A program made the translations under genes and the position numbers. Below the pieces are notes generated by a model. The model made no database searches. It was not told where the DNA came from and was given only the letters and a program-made list of their open reading frames with translations. This document shows, in pieces, positions 22,689-32,757 of a stretch of 64,000 nucleotides of DNA. The DNA is from Adiantum capillus-veneris (lineage: Eukaryota; Streptophyta; Polypodiopsida; Polypodiales; Pteridaceae), in contig CM043971.1 in NCBI GenBank assembly GCA_014529385.2, forward strand, positions 90,637,840 to 90,701,839. The letters run 5' to 3'. Positions within the stretch are counted from its first letter, which is position 1, and every line of letters starts with the position of its first letter.

Positions 22689-23063
22689 ATGCAAGGAGTC
22701 ATGAAAATTTGGGTACCAAAAGCACAACTTAAGGATAAGCCGATTCAAATCTGGGTGCCCAAAACATCACCGACAAAACAAGAGAAGGTTCCAAGGATAA
22801 AAACACAGAGACAAGCATCTACGAGCAAGGAACCTAACTTGAAATGGATTTGGAAGAAAAAGGAGCACTTATCTTCTCCACAAACCGCAAAACCAATCAA
22901 GCAATGGCGAGTTAAGTCTCAAAAAACTCCACCACACCATACAAGCACCATGCAAGTACCAAACAAACCAAGCTACCAATGGCGAGAAAAATCTCAACAA
23001 CAGTCAAAAGTGCTACCAACAGGTCAAGCAATCATTGTGTTGAAGCATCCTGATGGTAAATAG
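22689..23063 (+). CDS. Trp-motif tail ORF of element D, unknown
   Basis: The 124-codon ORF encodes a basic, Lys/Gln/Pro-rich protein with regularly recurring Trp motifs: KIWVPK (about 22704), QIWVPK (about 22746), LKWIWKK, KQWRVKSQ and YQWREKSQ. Nested element E has the same K/Q-x-W-V/I-P-K motif in its tail (13018-13330). No named family is recognised. The frame continues upstream of the ATG toward 22600, so it was probably the C-terminus of the preceding post-integrase polypeptide. Confidence 0.5.
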   Translation: MQGVMKIWVPKAQLKDKPIQIWVPKTSPTKQEKVPRIKTQRQASTSKEPNLKWIWKKKEHLSSPQTAKPIKQWRVKSQKTPPHHTSTMQVPNKPSYQWREKSQQQSKVLPTGQAIIVLKHPDGK

Positions 23064-25386
23064 AGAGCACACAAGCTACAAAATTTGCTCTTTGGAAGAC
23101 AGCATCAGAAAGCCTCGATATCAGAAACCCTTGAGTTAATTACTCAAGACCCAGCTCTTGCACAGCATAGTAGTTTGAATTGCATTGATCTTTAAAGCAT
23201 GGTAGAGCCAACCACGGCTATGTATAGAAACGATTGTTCAACCCATGCACACAGTCGTCCCAGAGTACGTCATCTAGGAGGGGTGGAAGGGCACTAAGTA
23301 ATTAAGGGCAATGTTTGAAGAGGGAGAAAAAAGTTCGATGTTAACGTGTGATTTTTTGCAAAATTACCTAATAATGCCCTTATAATTCATCATCAAGGGA
23401 AAATTCACTGATAATATCTTCCCAATGAGTGTAAATAGTGTATATACTATCAAAAAATAATCCTTTTTGGTTATTTTTCATCATTTTTAATGAAATGAGA
23501 CTTAAAAATAGAGAAATCCAACAAAAAATAATAAATCTGTGTTTTTCAATGGATTTTCTTAATTATTGGATTTTTACTTTACTGTATTAGAGCATTTTGT
23601 TATTTTCTTTGAATTTTTCAATAAACAGGTCAAAAATTAATAATAAATAGCAAAGAAGCTCATATGGAAAAAGGGAAGACACGATGGTGATCAGAAAGAC
23701 AAGGCAGACAAGCATAAAAATTTTCAATGAAATCAGAAGATGGAAGCGGGAAGCCTAAATTAGGCGGCTAGACCTACTTTTGGAAAATTCTTGCAGAATG
23801 AGCTACAGGAATCCAATCAAGGAAATTTTTGAGTCTAACATAGATTTCACGGCCTAGTAGGACTAGTGAGGGAATCTGGGGAAAATTGGTTTGGGAAGTC
23901 CAGGTATAGATATCCAAGGTAGGCCTCATTTCCACTTGTGGCCTTTGGAGAGAGAGCTTTTCGACCTCTTTCGTGTGTCTTTTCCGGAGTCTACAGTTGC
24001 CCATTTTCAGTGCCGTTTCACACGAGACATGAGAAGTAAGTTATTTACTCATAAATGATCCATTTTGTATGGCTGGTAGCTAATCTAAACCCCTAGAAAA
24101 AACCCTAGAATCCGAGCAGTGCAGGAAGACCTACGACCAAAAACTGACTATTGCGGCCTGTCAGCTCGACCAAATCGGATGAGATTTGAACTGTAGCATA
24201 CCCTAACATAATAGAACCTTTCTATATCATCAATTGACCATTCGGCAAAGGTCGAGGGGGTCCCCATTAGAAAAGCTAGGTTTTTGGTAGATGCCAAAAT
24301 TTGGATCTGACTCCACAGACAGCTTGCCTACGAGGTTCATATACAATGTATATGATCGGTTTTGTGAACTCAATCAAGCAAAGCCGTCGAAAAGCAAAAA
24401 ACGGCTCAAAGGCTACAAAGCGTCAAATTTGACATACAGGTCAAATTGACTCCAAATGAACCAGAATTGAATGAGTTATTTCACGAGTATGGTTGCGGAC
24501 AAGTCCAAAGCCCCCAAAATTGACTAACCAACTCAACAAGCAATATAGTCACAAACATCAAAGATTTTAGAGTCGACAAAGCACAAAGTGATGCGGGCAA
24601 GACCAAACTTAACCAAATTCACTTTTAGGACTTGTTTTAGGTGTATAGAATGTGTTTAGATCAAAAATTTTAAGTTTTGCAAAAAAATTATGACTGCTGT
24701 GTAAGCAATCCTGATTATTCACATTTGCACTATTTTTGCTTGGAAATTGTATCATCACCTCACCTATCATGTGTATACACCTATTACATGCCAAAAATCA
24801 AGTATGAGCCAAAATGAGCACCTATAGCTTGGAAAATTGCCAGAAAATGCAAAGAAGTCTTTGCAAGCCAATTTTTGGGTTATGGACCAAATCACCTCAT
24901 ATCTCATACGCAGAGTCTATACAATGCCTAGAACGAATTTGTACCAAAAAATAATTATTTTGGTAGAAATGTTAATAATCATGATTATTTACTTTCTAGC
25001 CAAAATGAGGGAATTTTGATATTTTGCCATCATACATCCAAAGTACATGATGTGTTAAGCCCACTAGTCAAGTTTGAACCAATTTGGAGCTCAAAATCTC
25101 AAATTTTCATTATATCTACTGTTTCAGAGACCTAAAGCCAAAATCTGGTACCATTTTCACCCTATGCATCCAAATGAGCCCATATTTCACTCAGAGCATG
25201 TATTTGGTATATACTTCAAGCTTGTGATGCTAAGTTTGCAAAAAGTTGGAGAAATTACTCAGCTGTAAATAATCGCGATTATTTACTTTGGTTGCAAATT
25301 TTTGTTTGAACTTGACATTTTTGTTCCTTGCATGTTTTTATGCATCTATACTTGTTCAAAAATTGATTTGAAGCAAATTGGAGTAA
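23064..25386 (+). other. Noncoding block of element D with purine tract and palindromes
   Basis: No gene is seen over 2.3 kb. A purine-rich run AGGAGGGGTGGAAGGG lies at about 23277-23292 soon after the last pol-linked ORF. The block is AT-rich, and its far end carries the second palindrome set. It ends at TTTCAG just before 25400, a possible 3' splice site for the accessory ORF that follows. Confidence 0.6.
24701..25286. repeat. Three spaced copies of the 22-bp palindrome (3' block)
   Basis: The copies are at 24701-24722 (diverged), 24971-24992 (one arm mismatch) and 25265-25286 (perfect, centre CG). Spacing is 270 and 294 bp, the same period as the 5' block at 4012-4894, though the blocks are 20 kb apart. 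Confidence 0.9.
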
Positions 25387-27411
25387 AATTGTCAGCATTT
25401 CAGACCAAAGGACACTTCAAAGAAAAATGCACCAGAAGAGGACTTCGCAAGATTTGAGCACATAAGAGAACAGGAGGCAGAGGAAACACCTTCTACCTCA
25501 ACGCAGCAAGATAAGGATGAGATACAACCCTCTAACTCCATGAAAAAAGAACAGCAACCAGTCGTCCTGACACAACCAACAGACACCCATGAGGCTGCAA
25601 AAACATCAAGACAGCTGACACGCAATGAAGACTGGCAATCCAATGACGAAGTCATCCTGCAGGTTAACCAATATGCTAAGCAAATGCAGGAGATGACAAA
25701 AAGGCTTCGCTCAGCAGCACTTGGCCGTAGCACACGCGCCAAAGAGTTAGAGATGGTGATCAACGCACTCCAAGGGGAGTTAGACGACATACTTAATGTT
25801 ATCACCAATCTGCAAAGACAAGTGCAGGAGTTAAGAGCAGAAGCTAAACAACATCAGCTCGCTAGAGATAAGCAACAAAAAGAAATGGAGGAGTTGGGTG
25901 AGCTGCTTACCAAATTGTCAGATGCATGCAAAGCCAAGGATGATCAGCTAGTGATGGAAGTTACAAATGAACTTCTCATTACCACCCTATCGGCTCAAAA
26001 AATTAAGCCTACAATTAGATGTAGCCAATGCTTCTCTATAGTACTTAGAACAAAGAATCAATGATCAGGTAATATTCTTGCAAAAAATACGTGAAAATGC
26101 AGGCGTCGCCTTGATCAAAGGTACAGACAAGGTCTACAAGGAACTAGAAAAGAAAAATAAGACCTCGAGCTAGAGCTAATGTTAGAGAAATCTCAGCGCA
26201 AAGACCTGGCCTTGATGTGGGTCCAAAGAGAAGATGAGTTGTTGAAGGAGATAACTGAACTCAAAAGAGTCAACCAGCTACTAAGAGAGGGAAGGTCGGA
26301 AACACAAGAAGAGGCAAGCACTTGGAAGCAGCCTCAGATAGAAATACCCTCAGTATCATTTGTTGAAATGGAGACACAGTCCACAGTAGAGTTGAGTGGC
26401 GAGGAAGATTTTCAGGTACCCAGTACAGAAAAAGACACAGTGCCCATGGTCCATCTCTCAAAGGCTGAAGAAGATGCACTAAAAGAAAAAGTTACACAAG
26501 AGGTAGATGAGCAGTGGAAGGCAGCAATGGATTGGGAGCTGAGAGTACTTCATTCTGTCAATGTACACAACTCACTCCCAATCAAATAAATGCGCAATGG
26601 AACCAACAGTCCCTGCCCTACCCTCTGATTAAAGTTGAGTTTCTACAGGTAAAAGAAAGGCTTTACACAGACATGCAAGTCGAGGGCGCAGATAAAGACC
26701 ACCCAAAGTGGAGGTTGAGCTGGCCGAACAAAAACCCAAGATACTTGATTCTGTTTACAAGAGCACCTGCGGCCCTGCAAAAAAATCCGACTTTGTCATG
26801 TACTAAGAGTAAGGACATGGATAGCACATGAGGCACCACTAAAGAAGTGGCCAACTTAGCTGAATTACTCCAGATTACCTGCTCCAGAAAAGGGACCAAC
26901 GACTGAAGAATACATGGTGAAAACCCTAAAGGGTTCTATGTCATTCTTTAAAAGTATACCAGATTTGTCATGTGTTATGCTATATAAGATCTATTGAATG
27001 CTGCTCACATGCATTGAAGTGTTCGATGAGCCAGAGCAAGCAGGCATCCCTTGGATGTCATTCCTTAAGGGTAACAAAGGTTTGTGCTATGATTTCAGTG
27101 GCCAACCTTCCGAAGAATTCCTCTATGGCTTCTACGCCAGATGCATGTTTCTACCTTTACACAATATGCTGGCGTTTGAGAAAGAATTCTACACGGGATT
27201 CTTCACCTAGCGAATGAAAATATTTGCACTAGTGATCAGCAACCTCACATCAAGGTTTGTAGGCTACTCAATAATGGAACTAAAGAACATAGTAACTTTG
27301 AAGTTTTTTCAAGTGCCAGATAAAGAAAGGAAGGTCAGATACCAAAAGGCACTAAGTGCGCTTAAAGACCACCTTGCCAGCCGCCAGCCCAAAGACTACT
27401 TCAGCCCATAA
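25387..27411 (+). pseudogene. Coiled-coil accessory ORF of element D, unknown
   Basis: About 670 codons of decayed coding lie between the palindrome block and the 3' LTR. Open parts are 25540-26064, 26179-26589, 26998-27210 and 27214-27411. The first two are strongly heptad-like (ELRAEAKQHQLARDKQQKEM, LLKEITELKRVNQLLREG), suggesting a long coiled coil. The last part is globular (WMSFLKGNKGLCYDF, SEEFLYGFYARCMFLPL) and ends with TAA 38 nt before the LTR. Zinc-finger, protease, RT and envelope signals are absent. Stops and shifts occur near 26064, 26170, 26590-26980 and 27208. Tat elements often have extra 3' ORFs; this product is not one I recognise. Confidence 0.6.
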
Positions 27412-27436
27412 AGTTGTGTCAAGGGACGACCTAGGC

Positions 27437-27450
27437 GAGGAGGGGGGGGA
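27437..27450 (+). other. Terminal polypurine tract of element D
   Basis: GAGGAGGGGGGGGA-type run ends directly at the 3' LTR start (27451). Confidence 0.85.
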
Positions 27451-28373
27451 TGTTAGCAGCAAGCTTACACAGATACCATTTTTCGGAGTTCTCATTGTAA
27501 ATCACTTATTATTTTGATAAATTGAGAATATTATAACTCCTATTTTCTTGGATAAACTCTGTAATTAATGAGCCGGGGCTACAAGCTTCCAGATTGTATC
27601 AACATGTCATTACCCACCTTTGGTAGAACTCCCAGATTATTAGTTTTAACCACCAAAAACCTTGGCTAAGGTATAAAAGCCAATTTTTGTAAGTTATTGT
27701 AAAGTTTTGGATAATGAAATACACAGCGTGAGCGAACGATGCTCACTCCTCTCCTTCTTGTGCTTCCTACACCCTCCTCGGTTGTCACATTGCAATCACA
27801 TTTGTTGCATTGCAACCGCAGGTAAGAGCTCTACACATTGACTTAAACACATCACAGTAGTTCGTAGTTTTTGGTATCGCCGACCCGCGGCCTAATTTCA
27901 TCTCATAAATAGGAATTTATACTTTTAAATCAAAAACTAAACATAGGTGGGGTATTGGGGCATCATTGCTAAGCATTTATATGCATTCTCAATCGAAAAC
28001 GACTAGGTCAAAAATCTATTTCTATTAATAATTTTGATTTTGGCACTTGACCTAAAGTGGGGTTTGAGACCATAAGCATGTGTACTTAGGTCTTATAAAC
28101 ATGTCCTAGAAGTTTTGTTATGTTTGGATGTCATCTGATGCTATAACGGATGTGATTTGTTTGTCGATGAGCGATTGGCTTTTGGTGATTTCAATCACTT
28201 GAGTGTAGCTTGAGTTAGATGCGAGTTGTTAGTTGTTTTCTGAGAGATTGACCACCTCTTGTAGCCTCTATACACTAGTCGAGTCAGCTTCATCCCATGG
28301 ATTGATAATTTAATCGTGGCTCTCGCTAATACTGCAATAAGATAGGATGGTGAGGTTAGACATGTGTCCCACA
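27451..28373 (+). repeat. 3' LTR of element D
   Basis: It aligns with 2399-3314 along its whole length, with the same TGTTAGCAGC start and CCCACA end. A TATA box lies at 27672-27679. TGACA follows at 28374-28378. Confidence 0.92.
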
Positions 28374-28378
28374 TGACA

Positions 28379-29315
28379 TAAGCTTTTAGTAGATCAAGAA
28401 TGGTTAGGTTAGCTATTTCACTTTGGCCATCCATTTGGGGATGATAGGCCAAAGAGAAGTTAACTTTGTACCAAAATTTTCAAAGAGACCCTTCCAAAAA
28501 TTATTGGTCATTCTATGATCTCTATCTGACACTATGGATATTGGCAAGCTGTGGTACTTGAAGATTTTGTGATATAAAGAGGGTTTCCATTTGATGGGCT
28601 TTGATAGTCTTTTTGACAGGTATGAAATGTGCTTGTTTGCTAAACCTGTCTACTATCGTCCATATTCCTGTATTCCCATGGATAGACTTGGGCAATCCAA
28701 AGGTAAATTCCATGGATATGCTCTCCAAGTTGAATTAGGTATTGGAAAAGGTTGAAGCAATCCAGGATGCTTCCCTCTATCAAACTTCGCCTTTTGGCAT
28801 ACCACACATTTTAAAATATACTCTTGTATATTTTCTTTCATGGCAGGCCAATAGAAATATATTTCTATCCCTTTTATGGTAGACTAATCCCTCTATGCCC
28901 CACATAAGGAGGATCATGAGATCCATACATTACTTTCTCATTTAGTGAGTTAGTAATAACGCATAGTCTATTTCCATAGAGAAGATAACCATACTGTAGG
29001 GTAAATGGTTCTTTTGTCTTTTTCCCTAATAAACAGTGCTTCCACGAGTCTAGAGCATGTAGAACTGCTAAGAGTTCCTTCTCATATATGCCTAGAGCTT
29101 GCTCAATAGGGCCGAGTGTTCAAATTTTATAGGCTATGGCGTGCTCTTCTTGGAGAAAAACAACTCCAAGGCAATCACCACAAGCGTGGCATTGGACCTC
29201 AAATGGCTTTAAGAGATCCGGCAGTGTAAGCACAGATTGAGAGATAAGCTTCTCTTTACGCTTTTTGAAATCATTATTCTCCTTGGTGGACCATATATAG
29301 TTAACATGTTTCTTT
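28379..29315 (-). pseudogene. Integrase core and RNase H of copy A
   Basis: Reverse-strand continuation of the integrase broken at 2398. It includes AYHPQMDGQSEIANL (catalytic Glu region), SISMEFTFGLPKSIHG, where the first catalytic Asp is Glu (copy B has SMDF), and the zinc-binding end KCVVCQKAKFDRGKHPG. Near 29100-29230 it is RNase H text (PFEVQCHACGDCLGVVFLQE). Several frames and stops are involved. It ends at the GTTAG target duplication of element F, in a His-Asp-Leu-Thr-Lys context also found in copy B near 39140. Confidence 0.82.
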
Positions 29316-29320
29316 GTTAG
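29316..29320. repeat. Left target-site duplication (GTTAG) of element F
   Basis: GTTAG precedes 29321 and is repeated at 32753-32757 after the second LTR. One copy restores the RT/RNase H text of copy A. Confidence 0.93.
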
Positions 29321-29510
29321 TGTTGGGGTATAGGCGCCTGTGCCTTGCCCAGCCGCCCAGAGTCTGGGCGCCCACTGACTTGTATACCTTATACATAGCA
29401 TAAGTGTATAGGGGGCTGCTCACTCTTGGAGTCTCCCCACCCATATCTGTGTGTCTTATGTCTCCTTCTCTCTCTCACTCTCCGTCTGTGGTGCTCCCCA
29501 ATCCCCTTCA
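29321..29510 (+). repeat. 5' LTR of element F
   Basis: It begins TGTTGGGGTATAGG and ends CCCCTTCA. It aligns with 32565-32752. Confidence 0.93.
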
Positions 29511-29512
29511 AT

Positions 29513-29524
29513 TGGTATCAGAGC
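29513..29524 (+). other. Primer binding site of element F (initiator tRNA-Met)
   Basis: TGGTATCAGAGC, the classic plant copia and Ty3 primer site, starts 2 nt after the LTR. Confidence 0.92.
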
Positions 29525-30631
29525 TATGGTGACCGCGGAGAGCATGACGGCTTTGAGAGCTTTGAGGCGATAACTCGCTCGCTCTTGACGGTGGAGTTCG
29601 ATCGCGGAGTTTCACGGAGAGTGATTTTAGCTTGAGGAGCATTGTCTTTGGAGCTTAGGAGCTTAGTGTGGTCAAGCTTGGTCGAGGAGGCGGTTGCGGC
29701 TTCCTTGGTGAGAGAAGCTTTTGAGCTCAGTGGAGCTCGTTAGAGAAGTGCTCGGCGGAGAAGAGCTTGACATTCGAGTGCTTGGATGCTGTTGTGGCAA
29801 AGCTCTTGCGTTGGAGCTTTCATTGAGAGGACATTGCATCATGCAGAGTGGAGCAGGAGCAGGTTCAAAACTGTGTGCAGGTCGTTTTTGCCATTTTCGG
29901 GCTCTAAAACGCAGTTTTTTGCGTAGCTCCGTCATACAGAGTCAGATCTACATGATCCAGGAGTCTAGGTCAGGGTTTTGGCATGCTCCGGACGCGATGG
30001 TGATGTCTATTTTCTGAAATTATGATTTGAATTACAGCAGGTACGGCAGCAGGTTTATTTATGCACTTTCGGGTCCCAAAAACACTGTTTTTGGTATATC
30101 TCACACACACGGAGTATTTTCTGCAGCAACCAGCAAATTCATAGGTGTACACAGGTTTTTGGATATGCATTTGTCCAGAGAGCCACTCATGCGAGAGTGA
30201 GCTATGTTGTCATGGTCTTGGCGGTTTATGTATGCCATATATGGATTTGTGTATTTGTTTATGGCTGAGATTATTTGAGTGGTACTCCGGCAAGAGCGGG
30301 TATGCTCATATGTATGACTTTGTGAGGTGATTCCGGTCGAGTTTATTCCCGGATTGGCCATCGTGGCATATATTATTGTCTCTTTGAGGTTTACTGTTGA
30401 GATTTTGCTCCAGTTACAAAGGAGACTCTGCCAAAATTTTGTCAGATATTTATGTGCGATTGAGTCTTATTGACTTGTGATTTTGTGCAAGGCTTTGCAC
30501 GGTTATTGGTGCAACTTTGCATCAGATCTTACAGCCATATTTGCAGACTTTTGTTGATGCGATTCGAGCCAGTTTAGGGCTGATTTGGTTGACATTTGCT
30601 ACTCATTGTTGGTTGCTCTTTTGCGAGCATT
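29525..30631 (+). other. Long leader of element F
   Basis: A 1.1 kb leader with no recognisable coding. Small ORFs on both strands (for example 29721-30017) have no family signals. It could hold packaging and dimerisation signals. Confidence 0.6.
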
Positions 30632-32077
30632 ATGGCTGATTTTTCATTTGACTTCCAGCGTTATGGTCTGACACAGTTTGATGGTGCAGATTTTGTTGCT
30701 TGGAAGGAGCATATGCTTGTTGCATTGGCAGATTTGGGGCAGGATAAACCCTTGCGTGGTTTATCGGCGAAGCCCAAGTCTATGCGTGATGATGATTGGC
30801 AGGATCTTGATGAGTTATCCATGTCTACGATTTGTTTACATCTGGTTGAGTCTGTTTACTGGCAGGTCTCGAGGGAGACTACAACTCATGCTTTATGGCA
30901 GAGTTTACATGCTATGTACGCGACATCCATGTGTACAGGGAAGTCTAGTCCCACTTCTATGTCCATGGGAGAGATTGATCCCACACGCAAGTCTCAACGG
31001 CATAGAGACTTGACATGTTGGCATTGTGGACATAGAGGGCACATTAGGCGTCGATGTTTCATGCGTTTGAGACAACGGAGGCGACAGATGTGTGATGCAG
31101 ATTTGGGCATGACAGATGCTAGTGAGATCAGTACGGTGGTTACTCAGTATGCTTGTGATGGCGATGCCACATTTACATCTAGCTTGTCTTCAGACGATCT
31201 TATGTCTACGGATTGCATATCGGATTGCACATTGTCTTCACATTGGTTACTAGATTCAGATGCTACTTTCCATGTCACGTCGTATCGTGAGTGGTTTAGC
31301 ACGTTTTCTAGTGGGAGACTTGATTGTGTGCACATGGATGATGGTTTTTTGTATGACATTGAGGGTGCAGGAAACGTATGTTTGTCCTTGCCCAGTGGTA
31401 TGAGATTTACCCTGCGTCATGTGCGTTATGTGCTAGATCTGAGACGGGATTTGATCTCAGTGAGACAGTTACGGGATAGTGGATGTCAGATTTCGCTACG
31501 AGAGCGAGATTTTGTGATGCATTTGGGTTCGCTAGTGATTGCGAGAGGTGCCAGGAGTGGTACAGGTTACCCATTGCATGTGGATCACGAGAGAGACGGT
31601 GTTGTCTTTGTGATCATGCAGCCAGGTAGAGAGCGAGAGAGCAGGCGAGTCTCTTTTGCTCATGGGTTGCAGGGTACTTTGCATGGAGTGCAGAGTAGTG
31701 AGCTCGTTGTGCACACAGTTGGGGCACGACTTGAGCAGTCACACAGAGAGGTGATAGAGTCGAACATGCATGCTTTGCTAGTGACTGAGCAAAGCAGAGA
31801 GTCAGTTGTGCAAGATACTTCTATGCAAGATAGACAGGTAGAGCGGTCTTGCTCTAGTGAGTCACGACAGGAGGACGTTGTGCAAGAGTCTATGCATACG
31901 GAGTTAGAGCATGAGAGATCTAGTGAGTCACAGCAGATTGAGTGGTCATGTTTACAGTGGATGATTGCAGAGGAGACTGAGATATCAGCGATTATGCAGT
32001 CATTCCTTTCTATGCTCTACAGTGAGCATGGGGATATAGTTGTGCAGGATATGTCTTTCAGCAGACATCTAGAGTAG
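30632..32077 (+). CDS. Gag-protease-like protein of element F
   Basis: The ATG at 30632 opens about 481 codons; the open frame extends to a TTG at 30596. Residues 1-100 match the start of copia gag (FDGADFVAWKEHMLVAL, HALWQSLHAMYATS), but the second half of that domain is missing. A zinc knuckle CWHCGHRGHIRRRC follows at about residue 129. The copia protease start reads HWLLDSDATFHVTSYREWF, where the catalytic D-S-G is D-S-D. It runs through VRYVLDLRRDLISVRQL to YPLHV, the usual protease/pre-integrase boundary. From residue 330 on is a Ser/Glu/Gln-rich tail with repeated VVQD/VVQE and SSES motifs and no known domain. TAG at 32075-32077 ends it. Confidence 0.75.
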   Translation: MADFSFDFQRYGLTQFDGADFVAWKEHMLVALADLGQDKPLRGLSAKPKSMRDDDWQDLDELSMSTICLHLVESVYWQVSRETTTHALWQSLHAMYATSMCTGKSSPTSMSMGEIDPTRKSQRHRDLTCWHCGHRGHIRRRCFMRLRQRRRQMCDADLGMTDASEISTVVTQYACDGDATFTSSLSSDDLMSTDCISDCTLSSHWLLDSDATFHVTSYREWFSTFSSGRLDCVHMDDGFLYDIEGAGNVCLSLPSGMRFTLRHVRYVLDLRRDLISVRQLRDSGCQISLRERDFVMHLGSLVIARGARSGTGYPLHVDHERDGVVFVIMQPGRERESRRVSFAHGLQGTLHGVQSSELVVHTVGARLEQSHREVIESNMHALLVTEQSRESVVQDTSMQDRQVERSCSSESRQEDVVQESMHTELEHERSSESQQIEWSCLQWMIAEETEISAIMQSFLSMLYSEHGDIVVQDMSFSRHLE

Positions 32078-32485
32078 TTGGTTTGCTCTGAGGTTTCACG
32101 ACAGGGTGATGCGTCTTTTGCGGATAGTCAGGAGATGCATGTGGCTGACACGCCTTGTCAGTCAGAGATGCCTATTGCCAGGGATATATATGTTGATGCA
32201 TGCTCTGTAGAGCTAGCAAGGCCCGCTAGCATTGCATCAGCATTCGGTGGTCTCATGTATGAGATGCTGATCTTGAGACCGGATATCGCAGCTGTAGTGG
32301 GAGCATTTGCAGTTGGGGTTGTCAGTCGTTTGTTGACTGATGATGGCATAGTGCACGAGGGAGATATGCAGGTATTGCGTACATACTTGCAGTACGTGTG
32401 TGGTATGTCTGGTGGTGTATGGACTTACACGGGAGCAGGACAGTCGGATGCACACGATCACAGCCAACCAGTGGGCATCGGTTGA
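32078..32485 (+). pseudogene. Tail of element F ORF after in-frame TAG
   Basis: This is the same reading frame as 30632-32077, open for 135 further codons to TGA at 32483-32485. It includes a small hydrophobic stretch (IAAVVGAFAVGVVSRLL). The TAG that separates it could be a CAG-to-TAG change, so the ancestral product was probably about 618 residues. No family is recognised; it is not the copia RT or RNase H end. Confidence 0.6.
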
Positions 32486-32554
32486 GAGCGGTTTTCTCTC
32501 GCCTTTTGTAGTCTTTAGACTAGGTTCTCTTGCTTAAAGGCACAGTCGCCTTTA

Positions 32555-32564
32555 AGTGGGAGGT
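32555..32564 (+). other. Polypurine tract of element F
   Basis: AGTGGGAGGT directly precedes the 3' LTR. Confidence 0.7.
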
Positions 32565-32752
32565 TGTTGGGGTATAGGCGTTTGTGCCTTGCCCGGCCTC
32601 CCAGAGTCTGGGCGCCCACTGACTTGTATACCTTATACATAGCATAAGTGTATAGGGGGCTGCTCACTCTTGGAGTCTCCCCACCCATATCTGTGTGTCG
32701 TGTGTCTCCTTCTCTCTCTCACTCTCCGTCTGTGGTGCTCCCCGATCCCCTT
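32565..32752 (+). repeat. 3' LTR of element F
   Basis: It matches 29321-29510 with a few transitions and a 2-bp length difference; GTTAG follows. Confidence 0.93.
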
Positions 32753-32757
32753 CAGTT

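Larger units (their letters stand above)
2399..28373 (+). mobile_element. Giant Tat/Athila-like Ty3 element D with nested element E
   Basis: The element is bounded by direct LTRs (2399-3314 and 27451-28373) and TGACA duplications. It spans 25,975 bp, or about 17.1 kb without nested element E. It has a tRNA-Asp-like primer site, a terminal polypurine tract, and pol in the Ty3 order (protease, RT, RNase H, integrase). No chromodomain follows integrase. The primer type, pol wording, upstream ORF, large size and 3' accessory coding fit the non-chromovirus Tat/Athila branch; the exact clade is not resolved. By hand the two LTRs differ at about 6% over their first 300 bp, so the insertion is old. 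Pol and gag carry multiple stops and shifts. Confidence 0.9.
29321..32752 (+). mobile_element. Non-autonomous copia-like gag-protease element F
   Basis: A compact 3,432-bp element with 190- and 188-bp LTRs, GTTAG duplications, an initiator tRNA-Met primer site and a purine tract. Its only coding is a gag-zinc knuckle-protease-like frame with an unrelated tail (30632-32485). RT, RNase H and integrase are absent, so it resembles the class of gag-only terminal-repeat elements. LTR divergence by eye is about six substitutions plus one 2-bp indel in 188 bp, making it younger than D. By eye its base composition is richer in G+C than its surroundings. Confidence 0.9.

Noticed and set aside
27430-27460. 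Rho-type or hairpin terminator near the G-run
   Set aside because: It is the polypurine tract joined to the LTR start; bacterial terminator logic does not apply.
29512-29530. tRNA gene remnant at the TGGTATCAGAGC sites
   Set aside because: Only the primer complement is present, directly after LTR ends; no tRNA body.
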